Shown one piece after another: positions 54,668-63,742 of a DNA stretch of 64,000 bases; position 1 is the stretch's first letter, and each line of letters opens with the position of its first letter. The translations under genes and the position numbers were made by a program. The notes beneath the pieces were generated by a model. It had not been told where the DNA came from and ran no database searches. It saw nothing but the letters and a program-made list of their open reading frames with translations. The stretch is from Silanimonas sp. (GTDB lineage: Bacteria > Pseudomonadota > Gammaproteobacteria > Xanthomonadales > Xanthomonadaceae): NCBI RefSeq assembly GCF_027531545.1, contig NZ_JAPZSC010000006.1, positions 434,001 through 498,000 of the forward strand. The letters are read 5' to 3'.

Positions 54668-55339
54668 ATGTTCAATCGGACCTTTCTCCTGGTGATCGTC
54701 GCAGCTGTCTTCGCCGGCCTCGGCCTGCTGGCCGGCGAGCGCTGGCTGTCGCGCGATGGCGGCTCTGCCCTGCCTGCCTTCGAGGCGATCACCCCCTACC
54801 CCACGCCGCGCGCCATCCCGCCGTTCGAGTTGCTGTCAGCGGATGGCCCCGTCACCGCCGAAACCCTCCGCGGCCGCTGGACCGTGGTGTTCATCGGTTT
54901 CGTCTCCTGCCCGGACGTCTGCCCGACCACGCTGACCGACATGGCCAAGGCGCAGAAGGCCTGGGAGGCCCTGCCCGAAGCGCAACGTCCGCGCCTGCTG
55001 TTCGTATCGATCGACCCGGAGCGCGACACCCCGGAACTGCTCGCCGGCTACGCGCGCCACTTCCACCCGGCGACGCTGGCGGCCACGCAGCCCAACCTCG
55101 CCACGCTGGAGGCCTTCACCAGCAGCCTGAGCCTCGTATTCCGCAAGGTGCCGCTCGGCGCCAGCTACACCATGGACCACAGCGGCTCGATGGTGCTGCT
55201 CGACCCCGAGGCCCGTGTGGCCGGCGTGATCCGCCCGCAGATGCCGGCCGGTGCGACGGTCGGTGGCGGCGCCATCGCCACCATCGATCCGCAAGCCGTG
55301 GCCCGCGATCTCGCGCGTCTTTCCGGAGCCGCGCCGTGA
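54668..55339 (+). CDS. SCO1/SenC family copper chaperone
   Basis: 223-residue membrane-anchored thioredoxin-fold protein for copper delivery to cytochrome c oxidase. An N-terminal anchor covers about 5-24. The copper-binding CXXXC is [12 protein letters not shown] and the distal His ligand lies in [19 protein letters not shown] is also typical. GTGA overlap couples it to psd. No cytochrome oxidase genes are in the window. Confidence 0.93.
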   Translation: MFNRTFLLVIVAAVFAGLGLLAGERWLSRDGGSALPAFEAITPYPTPRAIPPFELLSADGPVTAETLRGRWTVVFIGFVSCPDVCPTTLTDMAKAQKAWEALPEAQRPRLLFVSIDPERDTPELLAGYARHFHPATLAATQPNLATLEAFTSSLSLVFRKVPLGASYTMDHSGSMVLLDPEARVAGVIRPQMPAGATVGGGAIATIDPQAVARDLARLSGAAP

Positions 55340-56178
55340 GCCCCGCAGTCGTCCTCCAGTACGTCCTGCCGCACCGATTTCTGTCGAGCCTTGCCTACCG
55401 GCTCGCACGCTCGGAGTGGGTGCCGCTGAAGCGCTGGCTCATCGCCACCGTGGTGCGGAAGTTCAACGTGAACCTCGACGAGGCCGCGAACCCGGACCCG
55501 GAGAGTTACCCCAGCTTCAATGCCTTCTTCACCCGGCCGCTGAAGCCCGGGGCGCGCGTCGCCGACGCCGATCCCAAGGCCGTGCTCTGCCCCGCCGACG
55601 GCAAGATCGCGCAGATGGGACGCATCGAGGAAGGCCGCATCTTCCAGGCCAAGGGCCAGCACTTCACCGCTGCCGAGTTCCTCGCCGACGAGGCGAAGGC
55701 CGAGGCCTACCGCGACGGCTGGTTCGCCAACGTGTACTTGAGCCCGCGCGACTACCACCGCGTGCACATGAGCCTGAAGGGCACGCTGGTCGAAACCGCG
55801 CACGTGCCCGGAAGGCTGTTCAGCGTGGCGCCGTGGGCGGCGCGCGCCATCCCGCGCCTGTTCGCCCGCAACGAGCGACTCGTCTGCCATTTCGAAGGCG
55901 AGCACGGCCCCTTCGTGGCGGTGATGGTCGGCGCCATCCTCGTCTCCGGCGTGGAGACGGTCTGGAGCGGCGAGGAGATCCCCGCCTACGCCGATCGCGT
56001 GATCCGCAAGGACTGGCGCGGCAAGGGGATCACGCTCGAGCGCTTCGCCGAGATGGCGCGCTTCAACTACGGCAGTACCGTGGTGCTGCTGTTCCCGAAG
56101 GCCATGCTGGCCTCGATGGAGGCGATCCCGGCGGAAGCGCCGGTGGTGCTCGGCCAGCGCATCGGCACGCTGGCCTGA
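55336..56178 (+). CDS. psd: Phosphatidylserine decarboxylase proenzyme
   Basis: 280-residue membrane-associated enzyme making phosphatidylethanolamine. Charge-relay residues lie in CPADGKI and [11 protein letters not shown]. Self-cleavage occurs at Gly246-Ser247 in [10 protein letters not shown], where Ser247 becomes the pyruvoyl group. The start is the GTG overlapping the sco stop; the open frame reaching back to 54640 is out of frame with sco and not coding. Confidence 0.96.
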   Translation: MSPAVVLQYVLPHRFLSSLAYRLARSEWVPLKRWLIATVVRKFNVNLDEAANPDPESYPSFNAFFTRPLKPGARVADADPKAVLCPADGKIAQMGRIEEGRIFQAKGQHFTAAEFLADEAKAEAYRDGWFANVYLSPRDYHRVHMSLKGTLVETAHVPGRLFSVAPWAARAIPRLFARNERLVCHFEGEHGPFVAVMVGAILVSGVETVWSGEEIPAYADRVIRKDWRGKGITLERFAEMARFNYGSTVVLLFPKAMLASMEAIPAEAPVVLGQRIGTLA

Positions 56179-56191
56179 GGGCGTTCGCGGT

Positions 56192-57529
56192 TCAGTAGGG
56201 TTTCGGCAGGTCAGCCAGCGCCTGCATCGCTGCGACCGTGCGCATCACCACGGCCCGGTCTTCGGCGCGGGTGAGGTCGAGGTGGCGGGCACGCGCCGAC
56301 GGGCTCTCCACCAGCTGTCGCGGCACCCCGATGTCCACGACCTTCGCCTCCCCGCGGACGTACTGGAGCACCGTCGGCGCCGACGCGTTGTCGTTCACGT
56401 TGACGGCCATGACCGCCCCGTCGAAGCGCGAGGTCACGGTCGACACGGCCGTGTGGGCAATGACCACCTGCCGCACGCCGAAATGCCCGAGCATCCGCTG
56501 CACGTGGGCGGTATCGGCCGGGGCGTAGAGCCCCTCCACGCCCTGCACGAGACCGCGGTACTGGGTCACGCCATCCGGCAGGAACACGCTGTCCAGGGCG
56601 GCGCTCGGGCGCCCGGCACCGGCCGTGCCCTGCCAGTAGGCCCGGCTGGCGGCGTTGAGCGCCTCGACGCCCATCCGGCGATCCACCACGGCCGGGCTGA
56701 TGCCGCCATGGACGAACAGCACCTCGCCCAGCTGCAGCGCGACCGGACGGGAACGCAGCCACTCGCCCAGCACCGTCCCGGGCGCGAGCGGCGCGGCATA
56801 GCCACCCATCGCCTGCAGGGCATGACGATGGTCCGGGTGGGCCCGGGAGATGTTCGCCGCCAGCACGTACTGCTCGTGGTTGCCCAGCACCAGATGGACG
56901 GCACCGCCGGCCTTGGCCGCCTCGCCCGCCAGGCGGTAGAGGGTCCACAGCACGGCGTGGACGTCGCGTCCGCGATCCACGACATCGCCGAGCACGACCA
57001 GATGCCCATCGCCGAAGGCCCACCGGCCCGAGGCATCCACGATGCCCAGCCGCGGCAGGGCGGCCTCGAGGAACGGCGCATGGCCTTCTAGGTCACTCAG
57101 CACCACCACGTGGTCCGGCATGGGCAGTTGATCCGCGATCGGCGGCGGCGGCGTCAGCGCGAATCGCCGTGACGCGCCGGCGCAGGCGATGTCCAGGGCA
57201 TCACCGGTGCCCTCGGCCTCCGCCACCCGCCCCTCGCAGAACCACCGTGCCCGCCAGCGGCCGTCGATCGCCCGCTGCACGATGGGGCCATCCAGCCAGC
57301 CTGCGAAACGCGCATCCGCTTCAGCCGTGCCGCCATAGGCAGGGATGGCGATCCCTCGGCCCTGCGCCAGCGGCAGCGGCACGTGGAGGCGCGAATGCGC
57401 GCCGCCGTCGGTGATCTCGACGCCGAGATTCGCCAGCGCCCATGCCAGCAGGCCGGTCGGAAGCCCCACTCCCGCGGCCAGTGCCCAGACCCAGCGCCGG
57501 CGTCGGCGCTTTCGAACGTCCTTATCCAT
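56192..57529 (-). CDS. Membrane-anchored metallophosphoesterase
   Basis: 445 residues with an N-terminal anchor after a poly-Arg stretch (RKRRRRRWVW; helix about 13-32), so the domain is periplasmic. Calcineurin-like motifs: VVLSDLEGH, VVLGDVVDRGRD, LGNHEQY, FVHGG and IAHTAV. Motif I is DLE rather than the usual DXH, so a metal ligand differs or the subfamily uses Glu. The ATG at 57529 has GAGG at six bases; 57535 is an alternative. It directly follows the Tat-exported Rossmann protein (8-base gap), so the two are an operon. Substrate unknown. Confidence 0.82.
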   Translation of the reverse strand: MDKDVRKRRRRRWVWALAAGVGLPTGLLAWALANLGVEITDGGAHSRLHVPLPLAQGRGIAIPAYGGTAEADARFAGWLDGPIVQRAIDGRWRARWFCEGRVAEAEGTGDALDIACAGASRRFALTPPPPIADQLPMPDHVVVLSDLEGHAPFLEAALPRLGIVDASGRWAFGDGHLVVLGDVVDRGRDVHAVLWTLYRLAGEAAKAGGAVHLVLGNHEQYVLAANISRAHPDHRHALQAMGGYAAPLAPGTVLGEWLRSRPVALQLGEVLFVHGGISPAVVDRRMGVEALNAASRAYWQGTAGAGRPSAALDSVFLPDGVTQYRGLVQGVEGLYAPADTAHVQRMLGHFGVRQVVIAHTAVSTVTSRFDGAVMAVNVNDNASAPTVLQYVRGEAKVVDIGVPRQLVESPSARARHLDLTRAEDRAVVMRTVAAMQALADLPKPY

Positions 57530-57537
57530 CGTCATCC

Positions 57538-58719
57538 TCAGTGCTCTTCGGTGGGGCGTGCCTGTGTCCACGCCGCCAGCACAGCCGCCTCGCGCTCGGG
57601 CGTGATGCCAGCGCGCAGCGGCGCATTGCGGCGCTCCTCGGGCTGGGCCGCGAACCACGCCCGTGTCGCCGCGACGGTATCGGCCAGGCTGCGGAAGGTG
57701 AGCTGCGCGGCGACCGCCTTCGCATTGCTGCGCCTGTGGAAACCGGCGGTCTCGCCCTGCCCCGGCACCCAGACCGGCATGTCGCCCCAGGGGCTAACCT
57801 CCTGGGCCATCAGGAATTCCGTCGGCACCCAATGGAGCCGCGCACCGGCCGTCGTGCTGGCGCGGATGCCGTAGAGCAAGCCGGCCATGTCGAGGGCCTC
57901 GTCCGGACCGAAGGCGTTGAACGCACCCGTCGTTCCGGCTTCGGCGAGCCTAACCATCCACTCGCCAAGGTCGCGCGAGTCGATGTAACGGACCGGATCG
58001 CGTCCGTCGCCGGGGCAGAGCACGTCGCCGCCCTTGGCGAGGCGCATCGGCCAATAGGTGAAGCGGTCGGTCTCGTCGCCGGGGCCGACGATCAGGCCCG
58101 GGCGGACGATCGTGGCGGCGTCGCCGAAGTGCTTCAGCGTCTCCGCTTCCGTGGCGGCCTTCAGCCCAGCAAACTTGGCCATGTCGGCGCGCAGACTGGC
58201 CATCGTTTCCTTCAACGGGTCGCCGTCGAAGGGCGCCAGCGCCGCGGTCTCGTCGTCACCCGGCGTCGCGCTTTCGGCGTAGGCCGAGAGGCTCGACACC
58301 ATGACGTAACCGCCCACGTGGCCCTTGAGCACCGCGGCGGCGTCGCGGATCCAGTGCGGCACGCTGCTCGGGTTGTCGATGCAGATATCCCAGCGCCGGC
58401 CTTTCGCCACTTCGGCGGCGAGGCTCTTGTAGTCGTTGAGGTCGCGGTCGCCGAGCAGCTGCTCGACCGCTCCCGGCCATTCGCGCTGCTTCCGGCCGCG
58501 GTTGAAGATCGTCACCTCGTGGCCGCGCGACAGCGCGTAGGCCACCTGGTGCGGGCCGGTGAGCCCGGTGCCGCCGAGGATCAGGATCGAGAGCTTGCGC
58601 GTGGCGTTGCGGGTCTCGCCCGGGGCGGCGCCCGGCGTTTGGGCACGGCCTGCGCCGGCCAGCGTCACCGCGGCGGCAAGGGCACCGAGTTTCAGGACGT
58701 CACGACGTTCGATCGACAT
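57538..58719 (-). CDS. Tat-exported NAD-dependent epimerase/dehydratase-like protein
   Basis: 393 residues. N-terminal twin-arginine signal (ERRDVLKLGALAAAVTLAGAG, cut about residue 27). An atypical extended-SDR Rossmann domain follows: ILGGTGLTGPHQV nucleotide loop, NRGRK after beta-2, VMVSSLSAYA, IVRPGLIVGPGD and YIDSRDLGEWM. The canonical YxxxK is not evident. A cofactor-bearing fold plus a Tat signal means export after folding with NAD(P) bound. GGAG lies six bases before the ATG. Function in the periplasm unknown. Confidence 0.83.
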   Translation of the reverse strand: MSIERRDVLKLGALAAAVTLAGAGRAQTPGAAPGETRNATRKLSILILGGTGLTGPHQVAYALSRGHEVTIFNRGRKQREWPGAVEQLLGDRDLNDYKSLAAEVAKGRRWDICIDNPSSVPHWIRDAAAVLKGHVGGYVMVSSLSAYAESATPGDDETAALAPFDGDPLKETMASLRADMAKFAGLKAATEAETLKHFGDAATIVRPGLIVGPGDETDRFTYWPMRLAKGGDVLCPGDGRDPVRYIDSRDLGEWMVRLAEAGTTGAFNAFGPDEALDMAGLLYGIRASTTAGARLHWVPTEFLMAQEVSPWGDMPVWVPGQGETAGFHRRSNAKAVAAQLTFRSLADTVAATRAWFAAQPEERRNAPLRAGITPEREAAVLAAWTQARPTEEH

Positions 58720-58812
58720 AGTTCACTCCGCGGTGGGATCGTCAGGCTGGGGACCCCGCGATCCTCCGCCCTCGGCCGCCGGCGAGCCCGTGCCGGAAGT
58801 TACACTCGGGCC

Positions 58813-59532
58813 ATGGGCGCGCTGACCGACATCCGGGTGTACCTGACACAGGCCCACGCCTGCGGCTATTGGGCCGACCGGCAGGCCCGCGACCTCGTGC
58901 TCGACCCGCAGGAACCCGCCCTCGCCGCGGTCTACGAGCCCGCGCTGGCGCTCGGCTTCCGTCGCTCCGGTCGCCACGTCTACCGCCCCCACTGCGGCAG
59001 CTGCAGCGCCTGCCTGCCGATCCGGCTGCCAGTGGCGCGCTTCCGGCCCGACCGCACGCAGCGTCGCATCGCGAAGCGCAACGCCGACCTCGTGATGACC
59101 GTCGGCCCGGCCCGGCGCAGTGACGAGCTGTTCGACCTTTACGCGCGCTACCTCGGCGCCCGCCACCCCGACAGCCCGATGGCGGAGCCGACGCCCGAGG
59201 AGTTCGACCAGTTCCTGATCGGCGACTGGAGCCCGACGCGCTTCTTCGAATGGCGGCTGGACGGCCGCCTCGTCGCGGTCGCGGTCACCGATGTCACGGC
59301 GAATGCGCTGTCGGCGGTGTACACCTTCTTCGATCCCGCCCACGAGCACCGCAGCCTCGGCACGCAGGCGATCCTCGGGCAGATCGCGTGGGCCGCGGCG
59401 ACGGCGCGCCCGCACCTGTATCTCGGGTTCTGGCTGAAGGGCCACCCGAAGATGGACTACAAGCGCCGCTTCCAGCCGCTCGAGCGGCTGTGGAATAGCC
59501 ACTGGATTGCTTTCGATGAGGATCGTGAATGA
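58813..59532 (+). CDS. bpt: Aspartate/glutamate leucyltransferase (Bpt)
   Basis: 239-residue aminoacyl-tRNA-protein transferase of the N-end rule pathway that adds Leu to N-terminal Asp/Glu. Conserved Cys region CGYW and SGRHVYRPHCGSCSACLPIRLPVARF, then TFFDPAHEHRSLGT, YLGFWLKGHPKMDYKRRFQPLE. The ATG at 58813 fits; the far longer open frame upstream is a shadow. The next gene's ATG overlaps its stop (ATGA). Confidence 0.95.
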   Translation: MGALTDIRVYLTQAHACGYWADRQARDLVLDPQEPALAAVYEPALALGFRRSGRHVYRPHCGSCSACLPIRLPVARFRPDRTQRRIAKRNADLVMTVGPARRSDELFDLYARYLGARHPDSPMAEPTPEEFDQFLIGDWSPTRFFEWRLDGRLVAVAVTDVTANALSAVYTFFDPAHEHRSLGTQAILGQIAWAAATARPHLYLGFWLKGHPKMDYKRRFQPLERLWNSHWIAFDEDRE

Positions 59533-60773
59533 GGGTTTTCTTCCGCGCCGCGTTGGCGGCGCTGGGTTTGGCGACACTGTTCGCCGGTTGCACGACGACC
59601 CCTGCCATGGTTGATCAACCGGCCCCGCTGCGCGTGGCCACCTACAACGTTTCGCTCTACGCCGAAGTGGCGGACGGGGTTCGCGCGCGCTTGGCCGGAG
59701 GCCACGATGCCAAGGCGCGGCACATCGCGGCGGTGATCCAGCGCCAACGCCCCGACCTGCTGCTGCTCAACGAGTTCGACTACGACGCGAAGGGCGCGCT
59801 GGCCGACGTGTTCCAGCGCGAGTACCTCGAGGTCGGCCAGCATGGCGAGGCGCCGATCCACTACCCGTACCGCTACTTCGCGCCGGTGAACACCGGCGAG
59901 CCCAGTGGCATGGACCTCAACGGCGACGGGCGCATCGGCGGCCCGGGGCGCCTGCACGGCGAAGATGCCTTCGGCTACGGCCTGCACCCGGGGCAGTACG
60001 GCATGCTCGTGCTGTCACGCCATCCGATCGACACCGAGGCCGTGCGCACCTTCCAGACGCTGCCGTGGTCGACACTGCCGAACGCGCGCCGCCCGAAAAA
60101 CCCGGCGACCGGCCGCTGGTGGTACGACGATGCGGTGTGGCCGAAGCTCCGGCTCTCGTCGAAATCGCATTGGGACGTGCCCGTGCGGACGCCGGGTGGC
60201 GTGGTGCATTTCCTCGTCTCGCATCCGACGCCGCCGGTGTTCGACGGCCCCGAAGACCGCAACGGCCTGCGCAACGCCGACGAGCTGACGCTGTGGCGGC
60301 ACTACCTCGACGACCGCGACGCCGACTGGCTGTGCGACGACCAGGGCCGCTGCGGCGGGCTGCCGGCCGAAGCGCGTTTCGTCATCGCGGGCGATCTCAA
60401 CAACGACCCCACCGACGGCGACGGCCACCACGAGGCCATCGTCGAACTGATCGAGCACCCGCGCGTGCTGCGGCACGCGTTCCCGACCAGCGAAGGCGGC
60501 GTGCAGAGCGCCCGCGAGCGCGGCGGCGCGAACCTGCGCCATCGCGGCAACCCGGCGCAGGACACCAGCCAGTTCGGCGGTGCCAGCGGCAACCTGCACC
60601 TCGACTTCGTGCTGCCCTCGGTGGGCTTGCAGATCACCGGCAGCGGCGTGTTCTGGCCGCTGAAGGGACAGCCCGGTGCTGACTGGGTCGGTGCCAGCGA
60701 CCATCGGATGGTGTGGCTGGACCTCGAACTGGCCGACACCGCGACGGCGGCGAACGCGGAGCCCGCCCGATGA
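59529..60773 (+). CDS. Endonuclease/exonuclease/phosphatase-family lipoprotein
   Basis: 414 residues. Lipoprotein signal with lipobox LFAGC (lipidated Cys21). The EEP fold follows: RVATYNVSLYA, LLLLNEFDYD (metal Glu), GDLNNDPTDGDG, LDFVLPS and GASDHRMVW (catalytic Asp/His). A DLNGDGRIGG segment (about residue 134) resembles an EF-hand calcium loop. Activity could be nuclease or phosphoesterase; exported family members are often phosphatase-like. Coupled to bpt upstream and to an exported protein downstream by ATGA overlaps. Confidence 0.85.
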   Translation: MRVFFRAALAALGLATLFAGCTTTPAMVDQPAPLRVATYNVSLYAEVADGVRARLAGGHDAKARHIAAVIQRQRPDLLLLNEFDYDAKGALADVFQREYLEVGQHGEAPIHYPYRYFAPVNTGEPSGMDLNGDGRIGGPGRLHGEDAFGYGLHPGQYGMLVLSRHPIDTEAVRTFQTLPWSTLPNARRPKNPATGRWWYDDAVWPKLRLSSKSHWDVPVRTPGGVVHFLVSHPTPPVFDGPEDRNGLRNADELTLWRHYLDDRDADWLCDDQGRCGGLPAEARFVIAGDLNNDPTDGDGHHEAIVELIEHPRVLRHAFPTSEGGVQSARERGGANLRHRGNPAQDTSQFGGASGNLHLDFVLPSVGLQITGSGVFWPLKGQPGADWVGASDHRMVWLDLELADTATAANAEPAR

Positions 60774-61468
60774 GGGCTTGCCTCGTAGCCGCGGGCATCG
60801 CGGCCGCCCTGCTTGCCCTGCCCACGATGGTCGAGGCCGGCGAGCGCGCCCAGCAGCGCCTGGTCGAGCGCCATGCGGAGACGCTCACCTTCCCCGCACT
60901 GGCGGACCGCTGCCGTCGCCTGCCCGCGTTCCGCGACGCGCCCTTCGAGGCCGAGCTGGCGCAGTGGCGACAGCGGCGCGCCGAGACGCTCGCCGAGGCC
61001 GCTTCGCTCGTGGAACGCCTCGCCGCTGCGCAATCGCAGCCCCGCGAGGCCATCGATGCCGCGATCCGCGAGCAGGCCGAGCGCCAGCACGACAGTGCCG
61101 ATGCGGACACGCTGGCCTACACCTGCAGCAAGCTTCGCTTCACCCTGCGCGGCGAACCCGTGCTTCCGGTGCGCGGTGCCGCGCTCGATGAGGACACCCG
61201 CCGCGAGGTGATCGACGAACTGCTGCCGGTGGCCACGAAGCTGATGGCCTGCGAGATGCCCGAGCGCATCGACGTGCGTGCCGCACCGCCCGCCGTGCTG
61301 CGCGGTGATGCCAGTTCAGCCGCCGCCATCGCCGACCGCGTGGAGATGTGGAACGTGATCGGCTGCGGCAAGGCGCTGGACGTGGAGCTCAGCCTGCGCT
61401 TCCCCGCAGGCGACCCGCCGACCTTCGCCCTGGGCTTCCCGCGCACCGCCCTGCCGGCGGCGCGCTGA
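60770..61468 (+). CDS. Hypothetical periplasmic protein with four cysteines
   Basis: 232 residues; signal peptide about 1-22 (ending MVEAG). Mature part is helical and charged for the first 110 residues (coiled-coil-like), then mixed. Four Cys remain after cleavage (DRCRRL, YTCSKL, MACEMP, IGCGKA), enough for two disulfides. No family recognised. ATG overlaps the stop of the nuclease-like lipoprotein, so it probably acts with it. Confidence 0.75.
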   Translation: MRACLVAAGIAAALLALPTMVEAGERAQQRLVERHAETLTFPALADRCRRLPAFRDAPFEAELAQWRQRRAETLAEAASLVERLAAAQSQPREAIDAAIREQAERQHDSADADTLAYTCSKLRFTLRGEPVLPVRGAALDEDTRREVIDELLPVATKLMACEMPERIDVRAAPPAVLRGDASSAAAIADRVEMWNVIGCGKALDVELSLRFPAGDPPTFALGFPRTALPAAR

Positions 61469-61469
61469 G

Positions 61470-62678
61470 TCAGACGAGGCGCACCGTCATTGCCGCCGCG
61501 GCGCGACGCGCCTTGGCGCGGGCCGAATCGACATCGACATCTCGCGCCAGCGTCACCGCCACGCGGCGGCTGCCCTCGACGCGCGGCTTGCCGAACAGGC
61601 GAAGGCCGGTCTCGGGTTCGGCCAGCGCGGCTTCGACGTGATCGAACACCGGCACGCCATGGCCCTCCGCGACGATCGCGCAGGACGCGGCCGGGCCGAG
61701 CGTGCGCAGGTCCGGGATCGGCAGCCCGAGGATGGTGCGGGCATGCAGGGCGAACTCGGAGAGCTCCTGCCCCATCAAGGTCACCAGGCCAGTGTCGTGC
61801 GGACGCGGGCTCACTTCCGAGAACCACACGGCGTCGCCCTTCACGAAGAGCTCGACGCCGAACAGGCCCCAGCCGCCGAGGTCGTCGGTGACGGCCTTGG
61901 CGATGCGTTCGGATTCCGCCAGCGCGGCCGCGCTCATGGGCTGCGGCATCCAGCTCTCGCGGTAGTCGCCGTCGACCTGCAGGTGGCCCACGGGCGGGCA
62001 GAACGTGGTGCCGTCGCGATGGCGCACGGTGAGCAGGGTGATCTCGTAATCGAAGTCGATGAAGCCTTCGACGATGCAGCGCCCCTGCCCCGCTCGGCCA
62101 CCGGTCTGGGCGTAGGCCCAGGCCTTGGCGATGTCCGCTTCGGTGCGCACGACGCTCTGGCCCTTGCCCGAGCTCGACATCAGCGGCTTCACCACGCAGG
62201 GCATGCCCAGCGCGGCGACGGCGTCGCGGTACTCGGCTTCCGTGTCGACGAAGCGGTACGGCGAGGTGGGCAGGCCGAGCGTCTCCGCGGCCAGACGACG
62301 AATCCCCTCGCGGTCCATCGTCAGGCGCGCGGCGCGGGCGGTGGGAATGACGCGCTGCCCCGCGGTTTCCAGCTCGAGCAGCGTGGGCGTGTGGATGGCC
62401 TCGATTTCCGGCACCACGAGGTGCGGCGTCTCGGCCTCGATCAGCGCCTTCAGCGCGGCCGGGTCGAGCATGTTCAACACGTGCGAGCGGTGCGCGACCT
62501 GCATCGCCGGCGCGTCGGCGTAGCGGTCGGCGGCGATCACTTCGACGCCCAGGCGCTGCAGCTCGATGGCCACTTCCTTGCCGAGCTCGCCGCTGCCGAG
62601 GAACAGCACGCGGGTGGCGGTAGGCGACAGCGGCGTGCCGAGGGTGACGGACGCAGGCAGGGAGGGAGCGCGGGACAT
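61470..62678 (-). CDS. purT: Formate-dependent phosphoribosylglycinamide formyltransferase
   Basis: 402-residue ATP-grasp enzyme that makes formyl-GAR from formate and ATP in purine synthesis. Start region [29 protein letters not shown]-grasp [41 protein letters not shown] holds metal ligands. Converges on the four-Cys protein with a one-base gap and no terminator. Confidence 0.97.
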   Translation of the reverse strand: MSRAPSLPASVTLGTPLSPTATRVLFLGSGELGKEVAIELQRLGVEVIAADRYADAPAMQVAHRSHVLNMLDPAALKALIEAETPHLVVPEIEAIHTPTLLELETAGQRVIPTARAARLTMDREGIRRLAAETLGLPTSPYRFVDTEAEYRDAVAALGMPCVVKPLMSSSGKGQSVVRTEADIAKAWAYAQTGGRAGQGRCIVEGFIDFDYEITLLTVRHRDGTTFCPPVGHLQVDGDYRESWMPQPMSAAALAESERIAKAVTDDLGGWGLFGVELFVKGDAVWFSEVSPRPHDTGLVTLMGQELSEFALHARTILGLPIPDLRTLGPAASCAIVAEGHGVPVFDHVEAALAEPETGLRLFGKPRVEGSRRVAVTLARDVDVDSARAKARRAAAAMTVRLV

Positions 62679-62773
62679 CGTGGATTCCTGTGAGGCGAGG
62701 CGCGAAGTCTACCGGCACGGCTTGTCGCCCCGGGCACCACTGGGCATGCTGGCTGGGATTGGAAAACCACCTG

Positions 62774-63691
62774 ATGTCCCGACGAATCCTGACCCTGCTG
62801 CTGCCGCTCCTCGGCAGCGTCGCTCCACTGTGGGCCGCGACCGCGGCACCGACCCAGCCCGCCCCGGTGATCAGCGGCGTCATGGCGGATGCACGCCTGT
62901 CCGAGACCAGTGGGCTTGCCGCCTCGCGCGCACAGCCGGGAAGCTTCTGGGTGCACAACGACAGCGGCCATGCGCCCGAGCTGCACCTGATGTCGGCCGC
63001 CGGCACACGGTTGGCCAGCCTCACCATCGACGGCGTGCGCAACGTCGATTGGGAAGACCTCGCCGCGTTCGACCTCGATGGCAAGCGCTACCTCCTGGTG
63101 GCCGACACCGGCGACAACGGTGGTCTGCGCCGCAGCCTTGAGCTGGTGGTCGTCGAGGAGCCGGCCGTGGTGACGGAGGGCATGCGCGTCACCCCGGCAT
63201 GGACGCTGCGTTTCCGCTGGCCCGACGGCGCCCGCGATTGCGAAGCGGTGGCGGTCGATGCCGCCGCTGGCGAGGTGCTGCTGGTCTCGAAGAAGCGCGT
63301 GCCGCCGGAGCTGTTCCGGCTCGCGCTCCGTCCCGCGCGGGCCGGCGTTCAGACCGCCCGACGCGTTGGGCGCCTGAGGGGCATCGCCCAACCCAGCGCC
63401 GCGGAACTCACGCAGAACCCCGTGTATGGGCGCTACCGATCGCAGGTCACCGCCGCCGACCTCAGCCCCGATGGACGCACGCTGGCTGTCCTCAACTACC
63501 AGGCGGTCTACCTGTACCGGCGCGGGTCGGGGGACGGCTGGTCGGGCGTCCTGTCGAATCCGCGACGGCTCGACTTCGCGTGGATGCCCCAGGCCGAGGC
63601 GATGGGGTATTCGCTGGACGGGCGGCAGCTGTGGGTGGCCGGCGAACAACGCCCAAGCCCCTTGATCCACTTCCCGCTCGCCCCTCCTTGA
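62774..63691 (+). CDS. Exported beta-propeller-like protein
   Basis: 305 residues; signal peptide about 1-25 (LLLPLLGSVAPLWAATA). Repeated strand-rich words (ETSGLAASR, FWVHNDSGHAPELHLM, DWEDLAAFDLDGKRYLLVADTGDN, AVAVDAAAGEVLLVSKK, LSPDGRTLAVLNYQAVYLY) suggest a propeller of the phytase-like/SdiA-regulated kind. Acidic loop residues could bind calcium. Specific function unknown. Diverges from purT (95-base gap). Confidence 0.75.
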   Translation: MSRRILTLLLPLLGSVAPLWAATAAPTQPAPVISGVMADARLSETSGLAASRAQPGSFWVHNDSGHAPELHLMSAAGTRLASLTIDGVRNVDWEDLAAFDLDGKRYLLVADTGDNGGLRRSLELVVVEEPAVVTEGMRVTPAWTLRFRWPDGARDCEAVAVDAAAGEVLLVSKKRVPPELFRLALRPARAGVQTARRVGRLRGIAQPSAAELTQNPVYGRYRSQVTAADLSPDGRTLAVLNYQAVYLYRRGSGDGWSGVLSNPRRLDFAWMPQAEAMGYSLDGRQLWVAGEQRPSPLIHFPLAPP

Positions 63692-63695
63692 CTTC

Positions 63696-63712
63696 GATAT
63701 CACTTTGATATC
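63696..63712 (+). promoter_or_regulatory. Double GATATC operator-like site before the SPFH gene
   Basis: Two perfect GATATC palindromes (63696-63701, 63707-63712) are 11 bases apart start to start, inside repeated TT-C/T-GATATCA context. The AT-rich block stands out in its GC-rich setting and ends 30 bases before the SPFH ATG. It fits a cooperative dimer-of-dimers operator near a promoter, e.g. for a ribbon-helix-helix repressor. No regulator gene is visible in the window. Confidence 0.6.
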
Positions 63713-63742
63713 AGATGGTCGCGCCCTTTCCGGAGCACGACC

